From positions 1 to 64,000 of the forward strand of contig SLKI01000008.1 of NCBI GenBank assembly GCA_007134695.1: 64,000 nt of DNA. The letters are read 5' to 3'. Made by a program: the position numbers and the translations under genes. Below, piece by piece: positions 53,330-62,044 of this stretch; position 1 is the stretch's first letter, and each line of letters starts with the position of its first letter. The DNA is from Balneolaceae bacterium (GTDB taxonomy: Bacteria > Bacteroidota > Rhodothermia > Balneolales > Balneolaceae). A model generated the notes under the pieces. That model did no database searches. It was not told where the DNA came from and saw nothing but the letters and a program-made list of their open reading frames with translations.

Positions 53330-55432
53330 TCAGGGAAGAGCGTATTTGCGGCGGAGGATCCATTCTCCCGTCAGAATCAGGATCACCAGCAGAAACCATG
53401 CTAAATGCTGATAAAAATAGCTGAATGCGGTATGTTCCTCTTCAATCGGATTCAACAACCCACCCGCTTCCAGATGATCGAGCAAAGCTTCCGGATTACG
53501 ATGTGAAATGAATTCACCACCGGTGATGTGAGCAAGCTCTCTGAGGAGCTGATCGTTTCTTCGAGTCTGGACAAACTCAATATTCGAAGGAGTTACGGTG
53601 AATTCGCCTACCGCTCTATCGATGACACGATCCGATTTCCTAGCGACTGCAGAAAACTGATAAGAATCTGCACCGAGAGAGGGCAGAGCAAGTTCATAAC
53701 GTCCTTCGGTTCGGTGCGACATGGTAAACGGCCTACTCGTACCGTCACCGTCCAGCAGAGTTATTTCAATGACCGCATCGCTTTCGGGCTCGCCGCTCTC
53801 CTGTCGGAGATTCGCTCTGAATAACACTTCATCTCCTTCTCTATAGACATTTCGGTCTGGAGTTATAGAGAGTCTTTCCAGTTCCGGGGATGTCATTGTC
53901 CAGGAAAACAGATTCTGAAATAGTTCCCGGGTGAACTCGCGGGTTGTGCTGTTATTCGACTGAAAGTATCGATACCAGCCTCGTGCTGTTACTGTTGTAC
54001 GACGGACAGTATCGCGTTCATCGACGATCACCAGAGGCTGACCTGTATCTTCCCCCCTGAAACTTGCAGTAAATAGTACCGATGCAGAGGCAGGGAATCT
54101 TATTTCACTCGCCGGTATTAAAAGTGCTGGCATGCGCTCCAGTGGTGGAATCTCCAATTCCAGTACAGGATGAGATAACTGGCCCGCAGCCTCCAGCTGG
54201 ACATTTAAATAACCTGATACCGGTCGGACTTCGTCAAATGTTCCGATGTTAGATGAAGTTTGCAACAGGTCTTCATTCTCTGTTGGAAAGTAGAGAATCG
54301 GCAAGTCTACAAACTGATCAGGCGAAATCGAAAGTTGCTCCGGAATAGAACCATGAATGACGATTAAGTCAGGATTATCAAAATCTGTTTCAGCGGTCCC
54401 GGTTTCGATAAATCGATCTCCTGTCCAGGTTAATGTTTCCAGTGAGATGTTTCGGTCTTCAGCCAGGAGGCTGCGGATCGATCTGACGTCCGGATGCAAC
54501 GCAAAAGCCAGGTGAACAACCGTTTGCTGTTGATCGACCACATCGACGGTAAATGGATAGCGGTTATTCTCTGCCGTAAGTTCACCCTCAAGTTCCGGGA
54601 CGTAAGCCTCGAAGTGATGGAGGCCCTCCTGTTCAAAATGAAGTTCAAACGTGATTCTTTCTGACGGTTGATCCTCTTGAAAGGTTAACGTTTCTCTTTC
54701 GATCTCCTCCTCATCTTTCAACAAAATCAAATTTGCGGCTTCTCCGGCAAATCCTTCATGGGAAACCGTTACTTCCACTATTTGACGTGTATCAACATAT
54801 CCCTGATCGTTGGTAAACAGGTCACTGATCGCAACATCGCGAACTCGGGTTGTGTCTCCGACCGGAACTGTAAATAGGGGTTTGGAGAGCTCGCGGGCTC
54901 GGAATATCGGGTCTCTGCCGCGAGTGATGATGCCATCGCTGAAAATCAGAGCAGCTGTAATCCGCTCATCTAGTTCAGTCATATGACGGATTACCGCGTC
55001 CAGGCTGGTGGAGCTTCCATCAAGCGAGAGGTCAAAGTGATCTGCCTGTGTTACGGAGCCGTCAAAATGAAAAATCTGAAGATTCACCTGTTCAAACACT
55101 TCCAGCTCAAAAGATTCAATAATCTCACGATAACTGTGAACACCGTTATAATCACCACGCTCAATACTCATGCTTTGGCTATTGTCCAGATAGATAGCGA
55201 GAGCAGGCATATGGCCTTCAGTCTGTCGATGCATCAGGTAGGGGTTGGCCAGGAGGATAATTAACAAAAGCAGGGCAGCTGACCTCAGAAGAATGAGGCC
55301 CCATCGGCTCCGAGCCGATATCGACTCAAGATAACTGTAGCTCCACCAGGAGACAACAAGCGCAGCAGCGGTGAGGAGCAGAAGAAACAGCCACGAAAAT
55401 ACCGGATTGAAGCCCTGAAATAGCGTTTCCAT
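53330..55432 (-). CDS. VWA-domain membrane protein (BatA/aerotolerance-like)
   Basis: The 700-residue protein has two N-terminal membrane helices (WLFLLLLTAAALVVSWWSYS, LILLRSAALLLLIILLANPY). A VWA-like domain has the MIDAS-type DNSQSMS near residue 83. A long beta-sandwich region (CARDB/macroglobulin-like, e.g. VTVSHEGFAGEAANLILL) and a last helix (YQHLAWFLLVILILTGEWIL) follow. It sits 63 bp after a MoxR ATPase gene; MoxR-VWA pairs act as envelope-linked chaperone or metal-insertion modules. No DUF58 gene lies between them. Confidence 0.8.
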   Translation of the reverse strand: METLFQGFNPVFSWLFLLLLTAAALVVSWWSYSYLESISARSRWGLILLRSAALLLLIILLANPYLMHRQTEGHMPALAIYLDNSQSMSIERGDYNGVHSYREIIESFELEVFEQVNLQIFHFDGSVTQADHFDLSLDGSSTSLDAVIRHMTELDERITAALIFSDGIITRGRDPIFRARELSKPLFTVPVGDTTRVRDVAISDLFTNDQGYVDTRQIVEVTVSHEGFAGEAANLILLKDEEEIERETLTFQEDQPSERITFELHFEQEGLHHFEAYVPELEGELTAENNRYPFTVDVVDQQQTVVHLAFALHPDVRSIRSLLAEDRNISLETLTWTGDRFIETGTAETDFDNPDLIVIHGSIPEQLSISPDQFVDLPILYFPTENEDLLQTSSNIGTFDEVRPVSGYLNVQLEAAGQLSHPVLELEIPPLERMPALLIPASEIRFPASASVLFTASFRGEDTGQPLVIVDERDTVRRTTVTARGWYRYFQSNNSTTREFTRELFQNLFSWTMTSPELERLSITPDRNVYREGDEVLFRANLRQESGEPESDAVIEITLLDGDGTSRPFTMSHRTEGRYELALPSLGADSYQFSAVARKSDRVIDRAVGEFTVTPSNIEFVQTRRNDQLLRELAHITGGEFISHRNPEALLDHLEAGGLLNPIEEEHTAFSYFYQHLAWFLLVILILTGEWILRRKYALP

Positions 55433-55495
55433 CGGAATGGATTAATACTTTTTTGTACGGTATCGGCTCAAAGCAATCAGTTCGACGGCCTGCGG

Positions 55496-56524
55496 CTACA
55501 ATTGATCCATCAGTCGATGGATGATGTCGGCCGGAGTCAGCCCTTCAGCTTCGGCTGCAAAATTTGTGACAATCCGGTGACGAAGTACAGGAACTGCCAG
55601 GGCCTCGATATCTTCAACGGCAACATTTGCACGCCCTCTGGATAGAGCCCGGGCTTTCCCGCCCAGAATCAGGTATTGAGAGGCACGCGGCCCGGCACCC
55701 CAGCTGAGATATTTTTTCACTTCATCAACTCTGGAGTGTTTCGGGCGCGTAGATTGGACGAGTTTCACAACTCTGTCGAGCACATTTTCCGGTACCGGAA
55801 CTTGCCGGACAAGTTGCTGCAGGCCCAGGATCTGCTCTTTATCCAGTACCGGTTGAATTTCTTCTCCGTCGGAAGAGGTGGTCTGGCTGACAATCGTCTT
55901 CTCTTCATCAAAACTTGGGTAATCGAGCCACAGGTTGAACATAAATCGGTCGAGTTGTGCCTCCGGCAGAGGGTAGGTACCTTCCTGTTCGATCGGGTTT
56001 TGGGTGGCCAATACAAAGAAGGGGAGGTCCAGGTCATGGGAGGTCCCTCCGGCCGTGATCGTGTACTCTTGCATTCCCTCAAGCAGTGCCGCCTGTGTTT
56101 TGGGTGGGGTACGGTTAATCTCATCAGCCAGAATGATGTTGGCAAAGATCGGCCCCCGGATAAATTTGAAAGATTTGTGACCGCTAGCTCTGTCATCTTC
56201 GATGATCTCCGTACCGGTGATATCACCCGGCATCAGGTCCGGGGTAAACTGGATTCTGCTGAACGTCAAATTGAGAGACTGTGCAAGTGTTCGGATCAAC
56301 AGGGTTTTGGCCAGGCCCGGCACGCCGATCAACACACAGTGCCCCTTGGAAAAAAGGGATAAAAGCAATTGATCGACAACCTGTTCCTGGCCGATGACCG
56401 CTTTGGCTACCTCTTTTTTTATACTGTTGAATGACTCCTCGAAAAAGGTAACAGCCTCTTCAGGGGAATCAGGTATCGATGTCGGTTTGGGTGTCTGCTC
56501 CTTCAGGTGGGGCTTCGAGGTCAT
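55496..56524 (-). CDS. MoxR family AAA ATPase
   Basis: The 342-residue protein has Walker A GVPGLAKTLLIRT, Walker B IILADEINRTPPKTQAALLE, and the MoxR motif FVLATQNPIEQEGTYPLPEA followed by QLDRFMF. MoxR ATPases remodel proteins together with VWA partners, and one follows directly. The ATG at 56524 overlaps the end of the SurA gene by 56 bp; no better internal start is visible. Confidence 0.93.
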   Translation of the reverse strand: MTSKPHLKEQTPKPTSIPDSPEEAVTFFEESFNSIKKEVAKAVIGQEQVVDQLLLSLFSKGHCVLIGVPGLAKTLLIRTLAQSLNLTFSRIQFTPDLMPGDITGTEIIEDDRASGHKSFKFIRGPIFANIILADEINRTPPKTQAALLEGMQEYTITAGGTSHDLDLPFFVLATQNPIEQEGTYPLPEAQLDRFMFNLWLDYPSFDEEKTIVSQTTSSDGEEIQPVLDKEQILGLQQLVRQVPVPENVLDRVVKLVQSTRPKHSRVDEVKKYLSWGAGPRASQYLILGGKARALSRGRANVAVEDIEALAVPVLRHRIVTNFAAEAEGLTPADIIHRLMDQL

Positions 56525-57917
56525 GAAAATCTAATTGGGGTTCACGGTAGCGTTCCGGTACATCGATTTTATATTCTATATGGACATCATCTCGAAGATT
56601 TTTCAACCAGTTTGATAAAACGTCCATTCGCTTTTGCTGCAGGGCAATTTCTCTTATTTGGTCGTAATCCTGCTCCAGGTTGGCACGATGTTCCGGGATA
56701 TGGCGGTCAAGCCGGATGATCCGGTAAGCAGTTTCCGAGTCGCCGGCGGCCGGGTTGAAAGATTTCGGTTCAGTCAGCTCGCCCTCTTCCTCAAGCTGGA
56801 GTACGGTTCGATAGAGATCCGAATCCAGCTCTTCAAGGTAGATCAGCCGCTGACCGGTTTGCCGGTTGATGATGCGTCCATTCATATCCCGGGTAAAAGA
56901 GTCGTCGGAATATCGCCGGGCCATCTCTCCGAAACTCTTTCCGTGGTTCATAACACTATCCCGAATCGCTTCAAGCTTCTCAATGGCATACTCTTCGTCG
57001 AGTCCCTCTTCACCAACTGAAATCAGGATATTGCTGGTAGCGATATTCTCTCCAACCCGTTCGTTCAGCCGGATGATGTGAAATCCGAATACGCTGCGGA
57101 CTACACCGGAAATTTCACCCTCTTCGAGAGCAGCAGCTGCCGCTGAATATTCGGCAACAAGATCACTCATCGGCATCATGGGAAGTTCGCCACCTCTGTT
57201 TGCGGTCGGGCCCATGCTATAACGCCGGGCCATCTCTTCAAACGAGCGCCCGTGAGTGACGATCGAATCTCGAATCTGCTCCGCTTTACGCCTTGCCTCG
57301 ATTTCAGCGTCCTGCAGGGCTGGAGGAATAACGACAATCTGTGATAGAGCCACCTGTTCTGGAATGACAGGGCGCTCATCCTCCGGAATCTGTTCAAAAA
57401 ATTCGATCACTTCCGGACGTGTGATAGAAACCTTCTGCATCCGCTGTTGTTGAACCTGCTGGGCAATCAGCTGTTCACGGAACATCTCACGGTTATCCGC
57501 TCTCAATTCTACAATACTCATGCCAAAAGCCCGTTCCAGGGCTCGTTCACTACCTGCTTGCTGAATCATCTGCTGAATCCTCTGGTCCATCTGACGGTTG
57601 ACCATATCATCCGAGACTACAACAGAATCCATTTTTGCCTTTTCCAGTAATACGTAGTTGTCAATAATCGACTCCAGAACTTCATACCAGAGTGACTGGT
57701 CAAATTGAATGGACTGATTCGACATCTCCATCTGCCGCATATAGTTGGTCACTTCCTGATCGACATCGCTTTTAAGGATGATCCGGTCATTGACGATCGC
57801 CACGATCCGGTCGGAAACCTGTTCTTCTGATTCGGCATAGAGTGAGGTGACGATAAACAGCGATACCAATAGCGTACCCAAAATGTGTCGCATTATATTT
57901 TTTACGGTTTTCATCAA
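56469..57917 (-). CDS. surA: SurA-like periplasmic peptidyl-prolyl isomerase/chaperone
   Basis: The 482-residue protein has a signal peptide (LLVSLFIVTSLYAESEE), an N-terminal SurA chaperone domain (VAIVNDRIILKSDVDQEVTN) and two parvulin (PpiC) domains. The first is ~175-280 (RRYSMGPTANRGGELPMMPM), the second ~285-395 (RRYSDDSFTRDMNGRIIN). It guides unfolded outer-membrane proteins through the periplasm. It lies 3 bp after another PpiC-like gene and overlaps moxR. Confidence 0.9.
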   Translation of the reverse strand: MMKTVKNIMRHILGTLLVSLFIVTSLYAESEEQVSDRIVAIVNDRIILKSDVDQEVTNYMRQMEMSNQSIQFDQSLWYEVLESIIDNYVLLEKAKMDSVVVSDDMVNRQMDQRIQQMIQQAGSERALERAFGMSIVELRADNREMFREQLIAQQVQQQRMQKVSITRPEVIEFFEQIPEDERPVIPEQVALSQIVVIPPALQDAEIEARRKAEQIRDSIVTHGRSFEEMARRYSMGPTANRGGELPMMPMSDLVAEYSAAAAALEEGEISGVVRSVFGFHIIRLNERVGENIATSNILISVGEEGLDEEYAIEKLEAIRDSVMNHGKSFGEMARRYSDDSFTRDMNGRIINRQTGQRLIYLEELDSDLYRTVLQLEEEGELTEPKSFNPAAGDSETAYRIIRLDRHIPEHRANLEQDYDQIREIALQQKRMDVLSNWLKNLRDDVHIEYKIDVPERYREPQLDFHDLEAPPEGADTQTDIDT

Positions 57918-57920
57918 GAA

Positions 57921-58835
57921 TTAATCATTTCTGTTCAACAGACTGCGAATAATCTCCAGATCCATCTCTTCAACGTTCATTTGGTGCAATTCATTATTTG
58001 CCTGTGCCTGGAGGTACAAGTTTCTGTAGTAGGAGTTGATCAGCCGTCTGGAACGCTCAAGATAGAGCCATTCGGCGATCTGATCAATGAGCCATTCAAG
58101 TTCCGGGTGATCCCCTTCGGGCCTCTCCTCCATTTTCTGCACAAAATGATAGCTGCCGCCATAACTCTCTATCGGAGATATTTCCCGGATTCCGATAATG
58201 CCCAGATAACGGTTCATCATCGGTACTTCTGATGCGGCTGTCGAAGCGGGCCAGAAGTGATCGGATTGTTGAAGCTGCTGCTCCGGCCGGATGCTGAATC
58301 GGTCAACGACTTCACCCCAAGGTACACCGCCCAGCAGCTGCTGCCTCGCTTGCTCAGCCTCCTGGACAGTTCGAGTTGTCAAATGACGAAACCGAATATA
58401 ATTTTCATCCAGGATAAATCGCTCTTTGTTTGCCTGAAAGTATTCGCTGGCTTCTTCACGGCTGACGAAAAGATCCTCTTCGTGCCTGTTCAGGAGATAC
58501 TCACGAAGCGCATTCTTGAGAAGTCTGGATCGCAGTCTGTCCAGACGAAGCTGTACATCTTGATTTCGGTTAAGCCCGAGGCGCACTGCTTCACGTTCGA
58601 AAATCTGGTTTTCGATCCACTCCTCTTTGACATGACGCACCGCCAGAAGAGTATCCTGGTTCAGGAGGGAGCGCGGAGCCTGATGAACCGCCTCCTGGAG
58701 TGTCAGGGTCTGGTTATGGACCCTGGCAAGTACGAGATCCTCATCGTTCGGCTGAAAATATTCACAGCCGCCGACGAACAACTGCAGCAAGAAAATGGCT
58801 ATACAGATCAGAAATGGAGACCGTTTTAAATTCAT
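57921..58835 (-). CDS. PpiC-like lipoprotein
   Basis: The ~304-residue protein has a lipobox (LFVGGC) and the N-terminal SurA-like helical part (LVLARVHNQTLTLQEAVHQ). A diverged parvulin domain (~135-245: IRFRHLTTRTVQEAEQARQ, ISPIESYGGSYHFVQKME) follows. It is an envelope foldase candidate, upstream of surA in the same transcript. I use the ATG at 58835, where the signal peptide begins. Confidence 0.8.
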   Translation of the reverse strand: MNLKRSPFLICIAIFLLQLFVGGCEYFQPNDEDLVLARVHNQTLTLQEAVHQAPRSLLNQDTLLAVRHVKEEWIENQIFEREAVRLGLNRNQDVQLRLDRLRSRLLKNALREYLLNRHEEDLFVSREEASEYFQANKERFILDENYIRFRHLTTRTVQEAEQARQQLLGGVPWGEVVDRFSIRPEQQLQQSDHFWPASTAASEVPMMNRYLGIIGIREISPIESYGGSYHFVQKMEERPEGDHPELEWLIDQIAEWLYLERSRRLINSYYRNLYLQAQANNELHQMNVEEMDLEIIRSLLNRND

Positions 58836-58934
58836 TCGCTGGGTTGTAAAGATGCACACGTGTGAATTGAAAAAGGTATGGATAGCTCCGTCTAAATAAA
58901 AGAGGCCGTCACGGTTTCAGAACAGAATGACCGT

Positions 58935-60263
58935 TTAGAACAGCATACCCGCAATAGTTGCGGTCATCAGGTTGGCCAGGGTGCCGGCAAATACAGCCCA
59001 GAGGCCAAATTTGGCCAGGTCCGACTTGCGGCTCGGTGCAATACCGCCGATTCCCCCGATCTGTATCGCAATCGAAGAGAAATTGGCAAATCCGCAGAGT
59101 GCAAATGTTGCCATGGTGATGGTTTTTGGCGACAGTAGATCGTCGCCTACCATCTCGGCCATCTGCATATAGGCGACAAATTCATTCAGCACCACCTTGA
59201 CTCCCAGAAGCGAGCCCACATCGACAATATCGCTCAGTGGAACACCGATTATGAACGCAATGGGAGCCAGGAGCCAGCCAAGCAGCGTCTCGATCTTGAG
59301 GTCCTGCTCGAGCATCTCATTCAGGCCGGTAAACTCTCCAAAATGGAAGAGAAAATGATTTCCCATAGCTAATAGTGCTATGAACGCCAATAACATAGCA
59401 CCAACATTTAAAGCCAATTTTAATCCGAGGCCGGCTCCGCTGGCGGCAGCATCAATCCCGTTGGCATCCTTCTGCTTCACCTCCATCTTTACATCTCCCA
59501 TGGTCTCCGGCTCACTCTGTTCGGGGTAGAGGATTTTGGCAATCACGAGAGCCGCAGGCGCTGCCATAAGACTGGCCCCGAGCAACTGTTCAGCAAACAT
59601 CAGCCTTCCTACATCCAGCTCGACGCCGTGGGCAATTGCATAGGAGTTGCCAAGCATCTGAACATAGGCAGCCATCACGCCTCCGGCGATCGTGGCCATC
59701 CCCCCAGTCATTACAGCAAGGAGTTCTGATGGAGTCATCTTTTCGACATAGGGCTTGACGACCAGCGGGGCCTCCGTTTGGCCGACAAAGATGTTGGAGA
59801 TCACCGATAACGATTCAGCCCCTGACGTGCCCATCAGCTTCTGCATCGCACTGGCCATATGTTTTACAACCCACTGCAATATTCCGTAGTGGTAGAGAAT
59901 GGTAGTCAGGGAGGCAAAAAAGACGATGGTGGGGAGTACCTGGAAGGCAAAAAAGTTCCCCATACTTCCCTCCATTCCGGGGCTGAGAGCCAGATCACCA
60001 AATATGAATTCTGCCCCGGCGGTTGTAAAATCAAGAACGACCACAAAAAAGGAGGAGACCCAGCTGAAGAAATCTTTCGGCCAGCCGAGCGGTGCCCAGT
60101 GGGCTTCCATATCCCGCCCCTTGAGAATAAATACGGCCAGGATAAACTGAATACCCAGCCCGTAACCGACCAGTTTCCAGTTGATCGCTTTTCGATTACT
60201 GCTGAATGCGACAGCCAGCAGAAGAATGGCTGCCATCCCGAAGATTCCGCGTACTATCTCCAT
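58935..60263 (-). CDS. nupC: NupC/CNT family concentrative nucleoside transporter
   Basis: The 442-residue polytopic membrane protein has the CNT signatures GQTEAPLVVKPYVEKMTPSE, MTGGMATIAGGVMAAYVQML and FALCGFANFSSIAIQIGGIG. It imports nucleosides with Na+ or H+. The ATG at 60263 is chosen because the first membrane helix follows; the frame stays open upstream inside tdk. It lies 10 bp after thymidine kinase, forming a salvage pair. Confidence 0.93.
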   Translation of the reverse strand: MEIVRGIFGMAAILLLAVAFSSNRKAINWKLVGYGLGIQFILAVFILKGRDMEAHWAPLGWPKDFFSWVSSFFVVVLDFTTAGAEFIFGDLALSPGMEGSMGNFFAFQVLPTIVFFASLTTILYHYGILQWVVKHMASAMQKLMGTSGAESLSVISNIFVGQTEAPLVVKPYVEKMTPSELLAVMTGGMATIAGGVMAAYVQMLGNSYAIAHGVELDVGRLMFAEQLLGASLMAAPAALVIAKILYPEQSEPETMGDVKMEVKQKDANGIDAAASGAGLGLKLALNVGAMLLAFIALLAMGNHFLFHFGEFTGLNEMLEQDLKIETLLGWLLAPIAFIIGVPLSDIVDVGSLLGVKVVLNEFVAYMQMAEMVGDDLLSPKTITMATFALCGFANFSSIAIQIGGIGGIAPSRKSDLAKFGLWAVFAGTLANLMTATIAGMLF

Positions 60264-60273
60264 TCGGGCAGGT

Positions 60274-60978
60274 TCATTGATGGATGCTGTTTCTGTTTTC
60301 GCCTGCTTCCGCTGGCACGTCGTCCGGTGTCGTATCGTTGCCTTGCGGGCTGTTGTGATGGTTCCCTTTGCCTGGAGACTGCGCTCGGCCGGTGTTCTTC
60401 TGCCTGACATCTACAGGCGGCCGGAAGCAGTGTCGTGCCCGCGGCTCGTACACATTCTGGTCGCCCACCAGAACCCTCGATTCATCCTCAACTATTCTCT
60501 GCGAATAGTTGGCTGTAAGGCCGCTTTCGGCGCAGATCGCATGCAATTTGGTCACATATTCGGCTATTGCGAGCAGGTAGGGCATCGGTTCAAATGGTTT
60601 GCCGGTATAATCCATATCAAGTCCGGCAATAATCACCCTTTTCCCGTTATTTGCCAGGTTGTTGGCAACATCGACCAGGCTGTTGTCGAAAAATTGAGCT
60701 TCATCAATACAGACAACTCTTGCATCTGAAGTGAGCCGGGAAATCTGGCCTGCCGTTTCAACGGTTAAGCCGGGAAGCGTTGTATTGTTGTGTGAGACCA
60801 CCTTCTCGTTGCTGTAGCGGTTATCAACGGCCGGTTTGACGACAACCACTTTCTGGCCGGCGATCTGAGCTCTTCGCGCCCTGCGAATCAGCTCCTCCGT
60901 TTTTCCGCTAAACATCCCCCCGCAAATTACCTCGATCCAGCCGGACTGTTCCGGCAGGGAACCCGGTTCATGAAACAT
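60274..60978 (-). CDS. tdk: Thymidine kinase with reduced zinc site and long tail
   Basis: The ~234-residue TK1-type protein has the P-loop VICGGMFSGKTEELIRRARR, CIDEAQFF (Walker B/active Glu), IIAGLDMDYTGKPFEPM and the lasso region. The usual zinc site has two CxxC pairs; here only one Cys of each remains (ICAES and RARHC). A ~45-residue polar tail (ending EAGENRNSIHQ) extends beyond the normal end. The ATG at 60978 is used, since the conserved part starts just after. It phosphorylates thymidine; nupC follows. Confidence 0.92.
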   Translation of the reverse strand: MFHEPGSLPEQSGWIEVICGGMFSGKTEELIRRARRAQIAGQKVVVVKPAVDNRYSNEKVVSHNNTTLPGLTVETAGQISRLTSDARVVCIDEAQFFDNSLVDVANNLANNGKRVIIAGLDMDYTGKPFEPMPYLLAIAEYVTKLHAICAESGLTANYSQRIVEDESRVLVGDQNVYEPRARHCFRPPVDVRQKNTGRAQSPGKGNHHNSPQGNDTTPDDVPAEAGENRNSIHQ

Positions 60979-61107
60979 AGATGTTGTACAAGTTTTGTTA
61001 CGACCCTGGAAAGAATGGAATATATCCTGCAAGTGTGAAAACAAAAAATGGGTATGGCCGCGTTGCGGACTTTTTGATCAAATAGTCCCTCCGGAGATCG
61101 CTGGATC

Positions 61108-61237
61108 TACACTTGTACAATGAGTGCACTCATGAAGGGGGGGGTGCACTCATGAACGTTAGATGCACTCTTGTACGGTGGGTACGCTCTTGAACGGGGG
61201 AAGTGTTCTTTTAAAGATACACTCTTGTACTGGTGGC
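61108..61237. repeat. Degenerate ~19-bp tandem repeat array
   Basis: About seven copies of a unit close to TGCACTCTTGTACGGGGG start at 61108, 61125, 61145, 61164, 61183, 61204 and 61218. The conserved part is (T/G)(G/A)CACTC(A/T)TG(T/A)AC, followed by a G-rich spacer. The array lies in the 355-bp gap between tdk (start 60978) and the PIG-L gene (61334). The rest of that gap shows no gene. The spacing is uneven (14-21 bp). Confidence 0.75.
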
Positions 61238-61333
61238 CCAGCCTCTTAATTCTCATTTTGACCCGTCAAATCTCTTGCAGATATTTAATTTGAATGCAGA
61301 TGTAACACCGGAATAGGTCAAAAATCCACTCTC

Positions 61334-62038
61334 ATGAAACGTATCCTCTATATTTTCCCGCACCCGGACGATGAATCGTTCGGCCCCGCTCCTGCAATCG
61401 CCGCCCAGCGCCGGGCAGGGCACCAGGTTTATCTGTTGACCCTGACAAAAGGGGAGGCAACCAAGCAGCGATTTCGTCTCGGCGTGGAGAAGGAGGAGAT
61501 GGGGGAGATCCGCTACAGGGAGATGCAGTGTGTTGAAAAGGTGCTGGGGCTCAGCGGGATGACCGTTCTTGATTTTCCGGATGGCCGGCTGAAGGAGCTC
61601 GACCCGATTGAACTTGAAAAGAGAATCGAGGAGGAGATCCGGCGGATTGAACCGGATGTTGTAATCACCTATGCAGTACACGGGGTAAGTGGATTTGAGG
61701 ATCATCTGGTCAGCCATGCGGTCGTGAAGCGCGCCTGGTGTGCCATGAAAAGAAGAGGAGAAGCTCCGGCTCGGCTTGCCTTCTACACACATCGGGGAGA
61801 GGTGAACCGGGACGGGAAATTTACTCTGCAAACGTCGTCCGACGAAGAGATCGACTGCATCACCCGTTGCAGCGAGGAGGATATGGAGGCGTTTCACAAA
61901 GCGCTGGACTGCTACGAAACCTACGAGGAAGTGATCGAGCAGAGCGGTGTCCGAAAGGTGGTGACCGGTGAGGTTCCGTTTGAGTTTTTCCAGGAGGTTC
62001 TGGACGAATTTGCGTCGGATGTAACCGAAGGATTGTAA
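61334..62038 (+). CDS. PIG-L family N-acetyl-sugar deacetylase
   Basis: The 234-residue protein starts MKRILYIFPHPDDESFGPAP, with the zinc motif HPDD near residue 10. The third metal-ligand region is FEDHLVSHAVVKRAW. PIG-L (LmbE) enzymes deacetylate GlcNAc-type glycosides; BshB in bacillithiol synthesis is one member, but specificity cannot be assigned here. It lies 6 bp before the acyl-CoA reductase gene. Confidence 0.88.
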   Translation: MKRILYIFPHPDDESFGPAPAIAAQRRAGHQVYLLTLTKGEATKQRFRLGVEKEEMGEIRYREMQCVEKVLGLSGMTVLDFPDGRLKELDPIELEKRIEEEIRRIEPDVVITYAVHGVSGFEDHLVSHAVVKRAWCAMKRRGEAPARLAFYTHRGEVNRDGKFTLQTSSDEEIDCITRCSEEDMEAFHKALDCYETYEEVIEQSGVRKVVTGEVPFEFFQEVLDEFASDVTEGL

Positions 62039-62044
62039 ACGGTT

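Noticed and set aside
61108-61237. Possible CRISPR array
   Set aside because: Units are ~19 bp, degenerate and nearly contiguous, with no unique spacers and no cas genes.
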